Shown here piece by piece: positions 55,125 through 64,000 of a DNA stretch of 64,000 nucleotides; position 1 is the stretch's first letter; each line of letters opens with the position of its first letter. A model generated the notes under the pieces. That model worked only from the letters and a program-made list of their open reading frames with translations. It did no database searches and had not been told where the DNA came from. The stretch is from assembly GCA_963747105.1 (NCBI GenBank), contig CAVVEC010000016.1, positions 930,001 through 994,000 of the forward strand. Reading direction: 5' to 3'. Origin of the DNA: CAVVEC01 sp963747105 (GTDB taxonomy: Bacteria > Acidobacteriota > Terriglobia > Terriglobales > Acidobacteriaceae). The translations under genes were made by a program, and so were the position numbers.

Positions 55125-58100
55125 GTGATTACCAGGAACTACAAGAGCACCGCCCATTTCATTCTGCTGATTACGATATTCGCTTTCGTCGTTGTTTTTG
55201 ACGCTTCCACGGTTGCTCAGGAGCGAGGGGAGTCCCGGGAGTTCTCCACCGGCATCTTTGAGGCCATGCAGTGGCGCCTGATCGGCCCGTTTCGGGGAGG
55301 GCGAGTTACGGCGGTGTGCGGAGTGCCCAGCCAGCCGTCTGTCTATTACATGGGAACTCCTGGCGGCGGTGTGTGGAAGACCGACGATGCAGGGCGTGTG
55401 TGGAAACCGATCTTCGATCAGGAGCATGTTGCTTCAATCGGCGCAGTGGCCGTCGCACCCTCGAATCCCAGCTTCATTTATGTGGCAACCGGTGAGCAGA
55501 CGCAGGGAAATGGCGTTTACGAGTCAACCGATGCCGGTGCGACGTGGACAAATATCGGCTTGCGCGAAACCCACACTATTACCGGAATCGTAGTCGATCC
55601 GCGCACTCCAGAGATTATCCTGGTGGCGGCATCGGGTGACCGTAAGCCGGGCGCCGAGCGCGGGGTTTACAAGACCACAGACGGCGGCAAGAACTGGCAG
55701 AAGGTCCTCTTCAAAGACGACGAAACCGGCGTCGCTGATCTGGAGTCTGATCCCGACAATCCCAATATTCTCTATGCTGCGCTCTGGCATCGTCCAACCG
55801 ATCCATTCGAGCCGGACCAGAAGCCGAAAGAGCAGAATGCAGCGATCTATAAATCCTCCGACGAGGGTTCCACCTGGACAGCGATCGAAGGCAAAGGCCT
55901 TCCCACCTATCCCATGGGACGGGTCGGCGTCGCTGTAGCCCCCGGCACTCGAGGGATGCGAGTATACGCCGTCGCCAGCCAGGGATTGTTCCGCTCCGAC
56001 AACGGCGGCGCCACTTGGCAACGCAGCACAACGGACCCGCGGGTTCTGGGCAGTGGATACTTCAGCCGGGTGTTTGTCGATCCCAGGAACGCAGATTACG
56101 TTTATGTCGCACAAACGTCCATGTATCGCTCCACCGACGGTGGCCGCACTTTCGAAGCCTGGATGGGTGCGCCCAGTGGGGACGATTTTCACGTTCTCTG
56201 GATCAATCCCTCAAACACCCAGAACTTGATCCTGGGCGTTGACCAGGGGGCGATCATCAGCGGGAACGGTGGGCAAAGCTGGAGTTCATGGTACAACCAG
56301 CCGACCGGCCAGTTTTACCACGTCAGCACGGACCAGAAATTTCCCTACTACGTTTACTCTGCGCAACAGGATTCAGGTACCGCCGCCGTGCCCAGCCGCA
56401 GCGACTACGGCGAGCTCACCTACAGGGATTGGGCGACCGTGGGAGGCTTCGAGTTTTCCTACATTGTTCCGGATCCAGTGAACTCGAATTATGTTTACGC
56501 TGGAGGATGGTATGGAAGTGTTTTGCGCTTCGACAAAACTACCGGGCAGATTACCCATCTGTTCGTCCGCGGTTCGAAGTATCGCACCGCCAATATGGCG
56601 CCCATCGCATTTTCACCGCAGGATCCGCACACACTGTATGTCGGCGCCCAGTACGTTTTGAAAACGAAGGACGGCGGGTTTTCCTGGCAGGGGATTAGCC
56701 CCGACCTCACGGAAAAAGCGGAGACCGCCAAGGAAAAACCGAATCCCCGCAGAGACGTAATCACCACCATGTCGCTTTCGCCCGTGAAGGCTGGCGAGAT
56801 TTGGGTGGGTACTGGCAACGGCATCATTCAAGTTACCCAGAACGGCAAGAATTGGCAGAATGTGGCCATTCCGGGTTTGCCCGACCGCAGTACTGTAGCT
56901 TCGGTGGAAGCTTCCCGCCATGATGCGGCAACCGCATACGCGGTGATCAATGCGGTCGCGGATCTGCGTCCCTTGATCTACCGTACGCGCGACTTTGGAA
57001 AAAGCTGGCAGTCGATCACGAGGGGACTGCCGGGTTCGGAAAATGCGCGGGTGGTGCGTGAAGATCCGCTACGCATGGGATTGCTCTACGCGGGCACGGT
57101 GAGTGGTGTTTATGTTTCGTGGGACGACGGCGATCACTGGTATAGCCTGCAGTTGAATTTGCCCACCGCCACCGTGACTGACCTGGAGGTTCACGGTGGC
57201 GATCTTGTGGCCTCCACGTATGGCCGCTCTTTGTGGATTCTCGATGACATTACGCCCCTGCGACAACTCGGACCCGGAGCCCTGCCGCTGGACGTAGATC
57301 TGCTTCATCCGGAGGATGCCGTCCGCGCGCGCTGGGATATGTACCAGGACACTCCCCTGCCAGTGGAGACTCCAGCGGGAAAGAATCCGCCGGATGGCGC
57401 GATCATCGATTACTTTCTGAATTCGGTTCCCGCTGGCGACATCAAGCTGGCTATCTATGATTCGAAAAACAATCTGGTGCGGGAATACTCCAGCGCGGCC
57501 CCCACGATTGATCCAACTCCGGCCAACGTCCCAAGCTACTGGTTCGCGCCTCCCGCGGTGCTTTCGAAGAAAGTGGGGCTCAACCGTTTCGTATGGAACC
57601 TTCGCTATCCTGCTCCAAAGACCTTGCGGTACGGCTATTACGGCGAGCAGCTTGATTACATCGAATACACGCTGGCCGACAACGCCATTCCCGGCGACTT
57701 CCCGCGCGAACAGCCATTAGGTTTTTATGCCGTGCCAGGCACCTATTCGCTGGCCTTGACCGTAAATGGCCAGACCTATCGTCAGTCCCTTACCGTGACG
57801 TCTGATCCACGGGTTCCTGCATCGCAAGCCGACCTGGTGGCGCAGTTCGATACGGAGAGGAGCATCTCGTCGCAGATGTCCGCCAGTTATGACGGATTCG
57901 AGCAAGTGACCGCACTGCGCTCGGCGCTGGCTGAGCGGCAGAAGTCTCTCAACGAAAACCCTGCCATGAAAGATGCCGCCGACGCGGTGAAAGCGCTCGA
58001 TGAGCTGGCCGCGAATATCGGGGACGGCAAGCCCTCGGAATTAGGACTGAGCCCTTTCAACCGGGAGCTGGCGCGCCTGGCCACCATGGTCCAGAGCAGC

Positions 58101-58291
58101 GATGAGCGGCCAGCCGCCGCGCTCCAGGCCGGTGTGGATCAGTCCTGCCAGGATTTGACCAAAAGACTGGACCAATGGCGTGAACTGAATGCTCAAAAGA
58201 TTCGCCGGCAGATCTCCTTCTGCAGAAATATGGCTTGGCGCCGCTGGCGGTTGCGGCCAACATTCCCGCTTCTCCAAGCTGCAAGAAGTGA
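55125..58291 (+). CDS. BNR/Asp-box beta-propeller protein (sortilin/glycosyl-hydrolase-like)
   Basis: The GTG start at 55125 has GGAGG nine bases upstream. The protein has a signal peptide (residues 1-30), WRLIGPFRGGRVTAVCGVPS, and Asp-box repeats (GVYESTDAGATW, GVYKTTDGGKNW, IYKSSDEGSTW, GLFRSDNGGATW, MYRSTDGGRTF). A C-terminal domain includes SLWILDDITPLRQL and YSLALTVNGQTYRQSLTV. It is intact except for one base lost near 58203: the continuation LLQKYGLAPLAVAANIP ends at 58291 in the next frame, giving about 1055 residues. It lies 115 bases after the SagB-like gene and is a paralogue of the gene at 35439. Secretion is clear, enzymatic activity is not. Confidence 0.85.
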
Positions 58292-58339
58292 TCGTAGCCT
58301 GGGTGCGATCTGGAAAGCCGCAGAGCTCTGGAGACCCAG

Positions 58340-58873
58340 CTACAGGTACTTACCCACGAGCGCGGCGCAGCTCTCCACAAACTGACGTTCTTTCTGGTCG
58401 AAAGTATCCTTGAAATAACTATTGATATCGAGTTCGCCCGCCACGCGATTCAGGACCAGCGGACTCTGCACCAAGAGGTTTTGCGCCCAGGGATTCTGAA
58501 CGGACACCGGCGCGATAATTTCAGATTTGGTGTGCTCGGATCCCATGAGATATCGCGGATCGGCGGACACGTCGTTTACCACAATGGTCTTGCCGGTGGT
58601 CGCCGCCGCTCCGCACAATCCCTGGCTCAGTGAAATCCGCGTGTGCGGCGTGAAAGCGCCGGAAAACGGGCCGAGCACAAGAATATTCGGATCTTTCTTG
58701 TCGATCAGATAAAACCCCACCCAGTTATAGCGCACGAGTTGCTCGTGCAAACGGTCGGAGATGTGTTGCATCAGGGCTTCCGCCGTGGCTCCGGAGCGGG
58801 CGAAGCCTTCGAATTCTGCCAGCAGTTGCGCGTGCTGATTCAGCTTCGCGCTGGATGGTGTGGGCTTGGGCAT
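58340..58873 (-). CDS. GAF domain protein
   Basis: The 177-residue protein is one GAF domain: LVRYNWVGFYLIDKKDPNIL, then LVLGPFSGAFTPHTRISLSQ, the central GLCGAAATTGKTIVVNDVSAD, and SEIIAPVSVQN. It looks like a free methionine-(R)-sulfoxide reductase in overall layout, but of the family's three cysteines only the one in GLCG is present, so that enzyme activity is doubtful. It more likely binds a small ligand. Start 58873 is preferred because residues before it are low complexity and upstream of the domain. Confidence 0.7.
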   Translation of the reverse strand: MPKPTPSSAKLNQHAQLLAEFEGFARSGATAEALMQHISDRLHEQLVRYNWVGFYLIDKKDPNILVLGPFSGAFTPHTRISLSQGLCGAAATTGKTIVVNDVSADPRYLMGSEHTKSEIIAPVSVQNPWAQNLLVQSPLVLNRVAGELDINSYFKDTFDQKERQFVESCAALVGKYL

Positions 58874-58982
58874 GCGCGCACTCAGAATAGAGTCTACAAC
58901 TGGGCGCGGTATTGATGCTGGTGGTTCAGTGGCTGGTGAGCGCGGGTTAGGCGGGAGAAGTCGCTCGTGCCTCACGAGTGGG

Positions 58983-59022
58983 CCAAGAAAAAGCCGCGAC
59001 TCGCAGTCGCGGCCTTTTCTTG
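58983..59022 (-). terminator. Bidirectional Rho-independent terminator
   Basis: GCCGCGAC-TCGCA-GTCGCGGC is flanked by A- and T-rich ends (AAGAAAAA and CTTTTCTT). On the minus strand it ends the small gene at 59044 with a TTTTTCTT run. Confidence 0.8.
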
Positions 59023-59043
59023 CTGGCGTTCGGCCTTCTACTC

Positions 59044-59280
59044 TTATGCAGCTTCCTTGGTGGCCAGCGAGTGCGAATACTGACGCACCTGCGCAGGTGA
59101 GCCGATGATCCTCATCTCCTGCCAGTCGTAAGGCAGCTCCTTACCACAATCCAGACACACCACATAGGTGCCCGTGAGGGAAGCCGCCTTGGCGCGGCGG
59201 GAGCCAGAGCGAACCGTGATTGGAAAGCTGTAATGGCTGTGCCAACAACCAAAAAAAGTGTCAAACAATTTGCCTAACAT
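59044..59280 (-). CDS. Small conserved hypothetical protein with CxxC
   Basis: The 78-residue protein begins MLGKLFDTFFGCWHSHYSFPITVR and has the motif TGTYVVCLDCGKELPYDWQEM. The CxxC (VCLDCG) suggests a metal-binding or zinc-ribbon-like knuckle. The pattern is typical of small acidobacterial proteins of unknown role. A GGAGGTCGAAAG ribosome site precedes the ATG, and a strong terminator follows. Confidence 0.7.
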   Translation of the reverse strand: MLGKLFDTFFGCWHSHYSFPITVRSGSRRAKAASLTGTYVVCLDCGKELPYDWQEMRIIGSPAQVRQYSHSLATKEAA

Positions 59281-59500
59281 CTTTCGACCTCCCCACAGAC
59301 CCGGCTACGGCTGCGCTCTGCCTCAAAGCCTAGTACGAGCCAACCTAGATACTTAGATTCAACTCTGTCTGAAAAGGTTCTTCTCGCCATTCCTCATGGC
59401 AAACCCCAAGCCGAGGCCGTAGTTTCGCCGGTGTGGAAAGGCCTGCGGGATAAGGAATTAGGGTCGGCTCAAGGAAAATCGATTCTAGCCAAAGGGAATG

Positions 59501-59758
59501 CTAAACGCTCTCCGGACCGCTCCGCTTCTTGCCGTGACATTTCGACACGATGGCGGAACGCAGGCGACTGCGAAGATCCTCCGGTAGTTCGTAAAGCCGC
59601 GAGTCGCGGTAAATCTCAATGGTTTTCTTGGTGGTATCGCAGACGACGTAGCAGTTGTGGCACCAGGCGAGATGATCTTCCAGTTCGGCCTTTGTGCGGT
59701 CGTCAATGACGCCGTCGAGGTAGTTGGTTAGCTCTTGCAGAAATTCAGAGCACTTCAC
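59501..59758 (-). CDS. Zinc-finger anti-sigma factor
   Basis: The 85-residue protein is a minimal zinc-finger anti-sigma domain: Cys3 (MKCSEFLQELTNYLDGVIDD), and the HxxxCxxC motif (HLAWCHNC) near residue 29. There is no membrane helix, so it is a soluble, possibly redox-sensing, anti-sigma. The GTG start overlaps the sigma-factor stop by four bases (GTGA), the usual coupled arrangement. Confidence 0.85.
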   Translation of the reverse strand: MKCSEFLQELTNYLDGVIDDRTKAELEDHLAWCHNCYVVCDTTKKTIEIYRDSRLYELPEDLRSRLRSAIVSKCHGKKRSGPESV

Positions 59759-60412
59759 GGGTTGCCATCTCCGCTCTCATGTGTCAACTTTCCATTCCCC
59801 TTTTCGCGCCGCTGGAAGAAACGACTGAGCCGCTCTCGCAACTGAAGCCGGGCGCGCAATAATCGTCGACTTGACCGCCGGAATGCTCAGATCCAGCGCC
59901 TCGGCTGTCTCTTCCGTCGAAAGACCTTCTACGTCGCGCAAAACGAATACGGTTCGAAAACTGGCAGGCAGACCCTGTATGGTGCGGGTCAAAATATCCC
60001 GCAACTCCGCCTGGCTGTATTGCTGCTCTGGGTTTGGACTCCAATCCGCGACTTCGCGCGGAAGCGAATCCTCCTCCGTCTTGACCTCTTCGTCCAGCGA
60101 AACGGTACGCTCGGGCCGGCGCCGCCGCAACTTCATCAGCGCCTCGTTGACCGCGATCCGCACTAGCCAGGTATAAAACTTCGACTGGCCTTGAAACTGA
60201 TGTAGATTTCCGTAAGCCTTGAGGAACGCCTCCTGCACCACGTCTTCCGCATCTTCGCGATTCTGCGTGATATGCTGGGCGATCCGGAACACGTTCCGAT
60301 CGTAACGCCGGACCAATTCTTCAAAGGCTTCTACGTCGCCGCTTTTCGCTGCCTGAACCAGCGCCAGTTCATCACTGACCGGCTCACTCACTTTGGGTTG
60401 GATGGTGCTCAT
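59755..60412 (-). CDS. ECF RNA polymerase sigma factor (RpoE-like), one frameshift
   Basis: Region 2 is seen as DVEAFEELVRRYDRNVFRIA and DAEDVVQEAFLKAYGNLHQF. Region 4 is seen as LPASFRTVFVLRDVEGLSTE and EETAEALDLSIPAVKSRLLR. One extra base near 59867 interrupts the end of region 4. In the next frame it continues RLLRARLQLRERLSRFF to a TGA at 59755, overlapping the anti-sigma start. The repaired length is about 218 residues. The long acidic linker (EEVKTEEDSLPREVADWSP) is typical of RpoE-like sigmas. Confidence 0.85.
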
Positions 60413-60593
60413 TGTTCATCCGATGCAACAATTTTCACGTTAAGCGGCGCAGACCGACCGGATGGTCCCTTGGGTAACCTCACATCCGTATGCCGATTCT
60501 ACCAGTTTTGTGGGCAAAGGTTACTGCAGCCGCAAACGGCGCCGAATACTGCTGCCCGATACAGAAGGGCAGTTGCATAGATCGGCAGAGAAC

Positions 60594-60627
60594 GGCCGCC
60601 CCGAGTCGCAACCGCGATGGGGCGGCC
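60594..60627 (-). terminator. Hairpin after the repeat-protein gene
   Basis: GGCCGCCCC and GGGGCGGCC form 9-base arms, with an inner TCGC/GCGA stem. It lies 16 bases after the minus-strand stop at 60643 and is followed by GTTCTCT, so it is a probable terminator. Confidence 0.6.
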
Positions 60628-60642
60628 TGAAACCCAACTGCC

Positions 60643-61891
60643 TCAGGGCATGTACTCGTAGACGGTACCGCATCCGACCGAACATACGTTATTATTGCCG
60701 CCCTGAACCGTCGTGCCGTAAATATTGCCTGCCTTGTCGAATGTCAACCCAGATAGGGGAAGGCCACCGTCCGTTCCTCCCGTAAAGGCATATAGCACGG
60801 TTTGCTTCCACCCGCTCTTGGTGTGGGTCAGTTTGAAAAGAACGCCGTTTTCGTTCGCTCCGGCTTGATCGGTGGCGCCAAAGAGAACGCCAGGCTTTGC
60901 CGAAGATCACATTCACGTAAGGATTTGCTCCATCGTTGCCCCCAGTGAACGTATACAGTACTTTCTCTTTCCAGGTTTTCGTGTGGAGCAATTCAAAAAC
61001 CACGCCATCACCGTTGGTGTCGCCACCGGCGAAGGTTGTGCCGTAGAGGTTTCCTGCTTTGTCGAGGATCACGCTCTCGTAGGGCTGTCCCCCGTCCTTG
61101 CCTCCGGTGAAGGCATACAGAACCTTCTCCTTCCATCCGGCCTTCGTGGGCATAAGTTTGAAGACAGTTCCGCAGCCGTTTCCTCCACAGCCGGTGCCGC
61201 CTCCTTGATACGATGCGCCATAGATGTTCCCTGCCTTGTCGAGGACCAGACTCTCGTTGGGCCAATTCGCATCGTTTCCGCCGGCGAAGGCATAGAGCGT
61301 TTTCTCTTTCCATCCGCTCTTGGTGTGGGTGAGCTTGAACACCGTGCCGGCATTGTACTTGCCGCCACCCTTGGCGGTGCCATACAGGTTTCCGGCCTTG
61401 TCAAACGTCAAATGGCCGAGATACGGGGTCATACCGTCGGTGCTGCCGTGGAAGCTGTAGATGACCTGTTCGGTCCAGCCGCCTCCTGAGGGGATCAGTT
61501 CAAAAACAGTGCCATTGCTCAAGTCGCCGCCGCCGGCAGTAGTTCCATAAAGATTGCCTGTCTTGTCGATGATCAGACCAGCCTCGGGCTGCGTTCCATC
61601 GCCCGACCCGCCAAAAGAATGAATCATGGTTTCCGTCCAGCCGCCAGCTGAGGGCGTCAACTGGTACACGCTGCCCGCCCAGTAAGTAGTGCCACCGGCA
61701 AGAGTAGTGCCATAAAGATTACCGGCCTTGTCGAAAATTGGCCGGCCGAAAGGGTTTGCTCCGTCATTCGGCCCACCCTGAAACGCATACAGGGCTTGTT
61801 CGCTCTGCGCCCGCGCAGTCGCCGCAAAGGTTAGGGTCACCAGAATCATTAGGAAGACTAACCAGACTATCCAAAATCCACGGCATTTCAT
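60643..61891 (-). CDS. Secreted 'gloverin'-type repeat protein, one frameshift
   Basis: A signal peptide (MKCRGFWIVWLVFLMILVTL) precedes about seven repeats of roughly 50 residues. Each has the pattern xxFDKAGNLYGTTxxGG followed by TVFxLTPxxxGWxExVLYxFxGG. This repeat family is common in Acidobacteriota; the probable role is a surface propeller. One extra base near 60890 breaks the sixth repeat, and the next frame reads VLFGATDQAGANENGVLFKL and on to GTVYEYMP at the stop in 60643. The repaired length is about 415 residues. Start 61891 follows a GGAGGCGAAGGC site. Confidence 0.78.
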
Positions 61892-62259
61892 GCCTTCGCC
61901 TCCAGATGAATTATTTGCCTTCGGTACGCTACAGAATGCATTTGAAGATAGAGTTGCATTCCTGGCAGGGCGCAGTCTAGCTGATCTGGGAGCGAAAGTC
62001 GGTGATAACTTTCGGTGTGCACGGAGTTGCATGATTGGCCTAACTCTCTGCAACGCGCTGAACACCGAGCGCTGCCCGCGTAACTCGTCTGCCATATCCT
62101 GCTGCGCCGGGTTTGGGGGTAAATTCCAAGGTTAAGCATGGCCTCGGTAGAACAGGTACTTCGGTCACGCGGAAAACCCGGCCAAGTCGCTCTATAATCA
62201 GAAATTTGCAGGGGTAAACTGGGGAAAAGCCGCGTCCCGCGGCCAAGCAAGCGGACAAA
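61892..62259 (+). promoter_or_regulatory. Divergent intergenic region with probable promoter
   Basis: TATAAT at 62193-62198 is a perfect -10 element for the downstream plus-strand gene; the -35 region is weak. A short GCCGCG/CGCGGC hairpin at about 62229 lies in the leader. Nothing else is recognised in this 368-base stretch. Confidence 0.4.
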
Positions 62260-63393
62260 ATGGCGGAAAGAACCGGAATCGAACAGATCGTCGAAAAAGC
62301 GGTCGCAAATGTACTCGACAGCCACCTTCCGCAGTTGCGAGAGGCTCTGGTACAGCGGGTTTTGCAGGAAGTTCAGCCACAACTGGGGAATTCCCGTGCC
62401 TCAAGCGAGAGCAGTGCCGCCGATCTCCTGACCGCAATCTCCGCCATCCACGCGGGCACAACCCAGAAGGAAGTCTTACGCGCATTGCTTGACTGCATGG
62501 TTCGGTATAGCGGGCGAGCCGCGCTGTTTGTCATGAAATCGGGGGCGGCGACGGGATGGCAGGGACGTGGCTTCGCCGATGATGCCGAGGTCAAGGACTT
62601 CCCGCTGGACGTGAGCAGTAATGCGGCAGTCAGGGTGTTGGAATTACGCGCGGCGGTGTCTACCGGCGCCTCAGAGATGGACACGAAGTTTGTTTCGCAG
62701 TTCGGCGCTCCCGCCCAGGATCGGGTCTTGCTGCTGCCACTTCATTTGAAGGACAAAATCGCCGCTCTTGTGTACGCCGATGCGGGGAACGAAGCGGGCG
62801 GAAAAATGGATGCGGCCGCTCTGGAATTGCTGGTCGCGGCCACCAGCGCCTGGCTCGAAGTGGCTTCGCTGCGAAAGCAAGCGCTGAAAGACGGCACGGC
62901 CGAGGCTGGCGGCGGCGAGAGGTTCGAAGCCCCGCCGGTGCAAAACGTCACCTCGTTTTCCGATCCATTTGCCGGGCATGCGCCGATCCACGCAGCATCG
63001 GCTCCCGCCGTACCCGAAGAGCCCGCGGCCGCCGTGGCATCCGCCGAAGTCGTGGTTGCGCCTGCAGCGATGGCTGCAGCCGCTCCCGCTCCCGCTACCG
63101 ATGCTTTCGCCCAGATGTCGGTGGAAGACGCCGATGTTCACCGCAAAGCGCAACGCTTTGCCCGGTTGCTGATGGACGAGATCAAGCTGTACAACCAAGC
63201 CAAGGTCGCAGACGGCCGCAAGAAGAAAGATCTATACGATCGGCTGAAAGAAGATATTGACAAAAGCCGGGCGACGTATCAGAAACGGTATGGCAGCACC
63301 GTCGCGGCAAGCGCAGATTACTTTGGCAACGAACTCATCCGCAGCCTGGCCGAGGATGACATCTCGCTCCTGGGTGAAAATTTTCGCCGGTAA
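62260..63393 (+). CDS. GAF-like domain protein with conserved helical C-terminus
   Basis: The 377-residue protein has an N-terminal helix, then a GAF-like domain (residues 50-205: TQKEVLRALLDCMVRYSGRA, VLLLPLHLKDKIAALVYAD). An Ala/Pro-rich linker (230-285) follows. The C-terminal helical region (EDADVHRKAQRFARLLMDEI, IKLYNQAKVADGRKKKDLYD) ends in SLAEDDISLLGENFRR. No enzymatic motif is visible. The C-terminal region resembles regions in other Acidobacteriota and Myxococcota regulators (from memory). It is followed after 16 bases by the transglycosylase-like gene. Confidence 0.6.
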   Translation: MAERTGIEQIVEKAVANVLDSHLPQLREALVQRVLQEVQPQLGNSRASSESSAADLLTAISAIHAGTTQKEVLRALLDCMVRYSGRAALFVMKSGAATGWQGRGFADDAEVKDFPLDVSSNAAVRVLELRAAVSTGASEMDTKFVSQFGAPAQDRVLLLPLHLKDKIAALVYADAGNEAGGKMDAAALELLVAATSAWLEVASLRKQALKDGTAEAGGGERFEAPPVQNVTSFSDPFAGHAPIHAASAPAVPEEPAAAVASAEVVVAPAAMAAAAPAPATDAFAQMSVEDADVHRKAQRFARLLMDEIKLYNQAKVADGRKKKDLYDRLKEDIDKSRATYQKRYGSTVAASADYFGNELIRSLAEDDISLLGENFRR

Positions 63394-63409
63394 GAAAAAA
63401 AGAAGATAA

Positions 63410-64000
63410 TTGAAGAGAGTGGTAGTGCATCGGCATGCGGTTCTCGTTCGGCGCGTTCTTATCCTGACCCTGGCATTCTTGTGCAGCAACATTTATGTTT
63501 TGGTTCCTGCTGCGGTAGCCCAATCCTCAAGCCAGAAAACCTCCACGCACAGGAAGAGCAGTTCCGCGAGTAAGAAACGCAAGCCACCCTCTCCGCGGAT
63601 GCGGCGGATGCGCCAGGCCTTTGTGGCGTCTGCCAGTTTGAAGCCCATGGCGCGGCAACTGCTTCAGGATCGCACCCCGGCCGCTTATGTGGGAGTGGAG
63701 GCCTACGCGCGCCGCACATGCCAAAGAAGATGCGGGCGCGCTGGCCTGGCTGGTCATCGGGTATGCGCATACCGTCGACCATGATTACACGAAAGCCATC
63801 GATCCCCTGAACCGCGCCAAGCTGCAGGCAGGCGATCTCGGCGATTACGTCACTTATTACCTGGGTACCGCCTACTATCAAACCGGACGTCTCGCCGAGG
63901 CCGTTGCCACGCTTAGCGTGTTTGATAAGGGCTTTCCGGAGTCGTTGCTGACTCGCGATGCTCACGTGCTGTATGCCAACGCCTTGGTGGCGGACGGGCG
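63410..64000 (+). CDS. Probable lytic transglycosylase N-terminal TPR region, cut by window end
   Basis: A signal peptide (LILTLAFLCSNIYVLVPAAVAQ) and Lys/Ser-rich stretch are followed by FVASASLKPMARQLLQDRTP. After one frame change near 63715 comes a TPR-like series (AHAKEDAGALAWLVIGYAHT, DYTKAIDPLNRAKLQAGDLG, YYLGTAYYQTGRLAEAVATL). In Acidobacteriota this layout commonly precedes an SLT-type lytic transglycosylase domain. That domain would be beyond the window, so the enzyme assignment is a guess. The frame begins with TTG at 63410. Confidence 0.5.

Noticed and set aside
1..64000. tRNA, rRNA, CRISPR array, insertion sequence or prophage
   Set aside because: Looked for by eye (TpsiC-like motifs, regular repeats, transposase or integrase motifs); nothing convincing was seen, although a tRNA scan would be more reliable.

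Overview
The window looks like a chromosomal piece of an Acidobacteriota genome, probably of the Terriglobia/Koribacter type. This is inferred from gene content: a carboxypeptidase-regulatory-domain TonB-type receptor, several choice-of-anchor-D (ASH) plus fibronectin-III secreted proteins, an SBBP-repeat protein, a 'gloverin'-type repeat protein, two BNR/Asp-box propeller proteins, an S8 protease with Trp-Gly tail repeats, and high GC with AGGAGG-type ribosome sites. No rRNA, tRNA, CRISPR array, insertion sequence or phage gene was recognised.

Region 1 (about 0.7-10 kb, plus strand) is a catabolic operon for the anaerobic benzoyl-CoA pathway: all four subunits of an ATP-dependent (class I) benzoyl-CoA reductase (bcrC, bcrB, bcrA, bcrD), then 6-hydroxycyclohex-1-ene-1-carbonyl-CoA dehydrogenase (had) and 6-oxocyclohex-1-ene-1-carbonyl-CoA hydrolase (oah). 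A short-chain dehydrogenase, a zinc-ribbon/TPR protein and a 2-isopropylmalate-synthase-like DRE-TIM enzyme follow. The dienoyl-CoA hydratase (dch), the ligase and the ferredoxin are not in the window. Two palindromes, one of CRP/FNR type, precede bcrC.

Region 2 (10-25 kb) is envelope and surface biology: an exosortase, a Cys-rich secreted protein, a DsbA-like thiol oxidoreductase, a Flp pilin with a LuxR-type regulator, homoserine dehydrogenase, a large two-component-propeller diguanylate cyclase, RmlC, and three tandem ASH/FnIII proteins. Region 3 (25-35 kb) holds a PilZ protein, an amino-acid permease, an FAD oxidoreductase, a TonB-dependent receptor and its upstream ECF sigma/anti-sigma pair. 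A gene-free stretch with three hairpins and a strong terminator follows and may encode a small RNA.

Region 4 (35-50 kb) has a BNR propeller protein, the S8 protease, an HD-GYP/GAF protein, a short PQQ-like propeller protein, a CHASE3 histidine kinase, an unannotated 44-residue membrane protein and a large SBBP protein. Region 5 (50-58 kb) is a complete pqqABCDE operon with a clear sigma-70 promoter and a 25-residue pqqA. pqqE overlaps, by ATGA, a double-domain SagB/ThcOx-type flavin dehydrogenase, followed by a second BNR propeller protein. This PQQ plus SagB arrangement is the most interesting system here. Region 6 (58-64 kb) has a GAF protein, a second ECF sigma/anti-sigma pair, a repeat protein, a GAF-like protein and the start of a probable lytic transglycosylase.

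A striking technical feature is the uneven density of single-base indels. Genes at 0.8-7.9 kb and 35.6-37.5 kb are each split many times, yet the families can be read straight through by changing frame, with no independent stop codons. Most other genes carry none or one. These look like sequencing or assembly errors rather than gene decay. The coordinates given here span the reconstructed genes.
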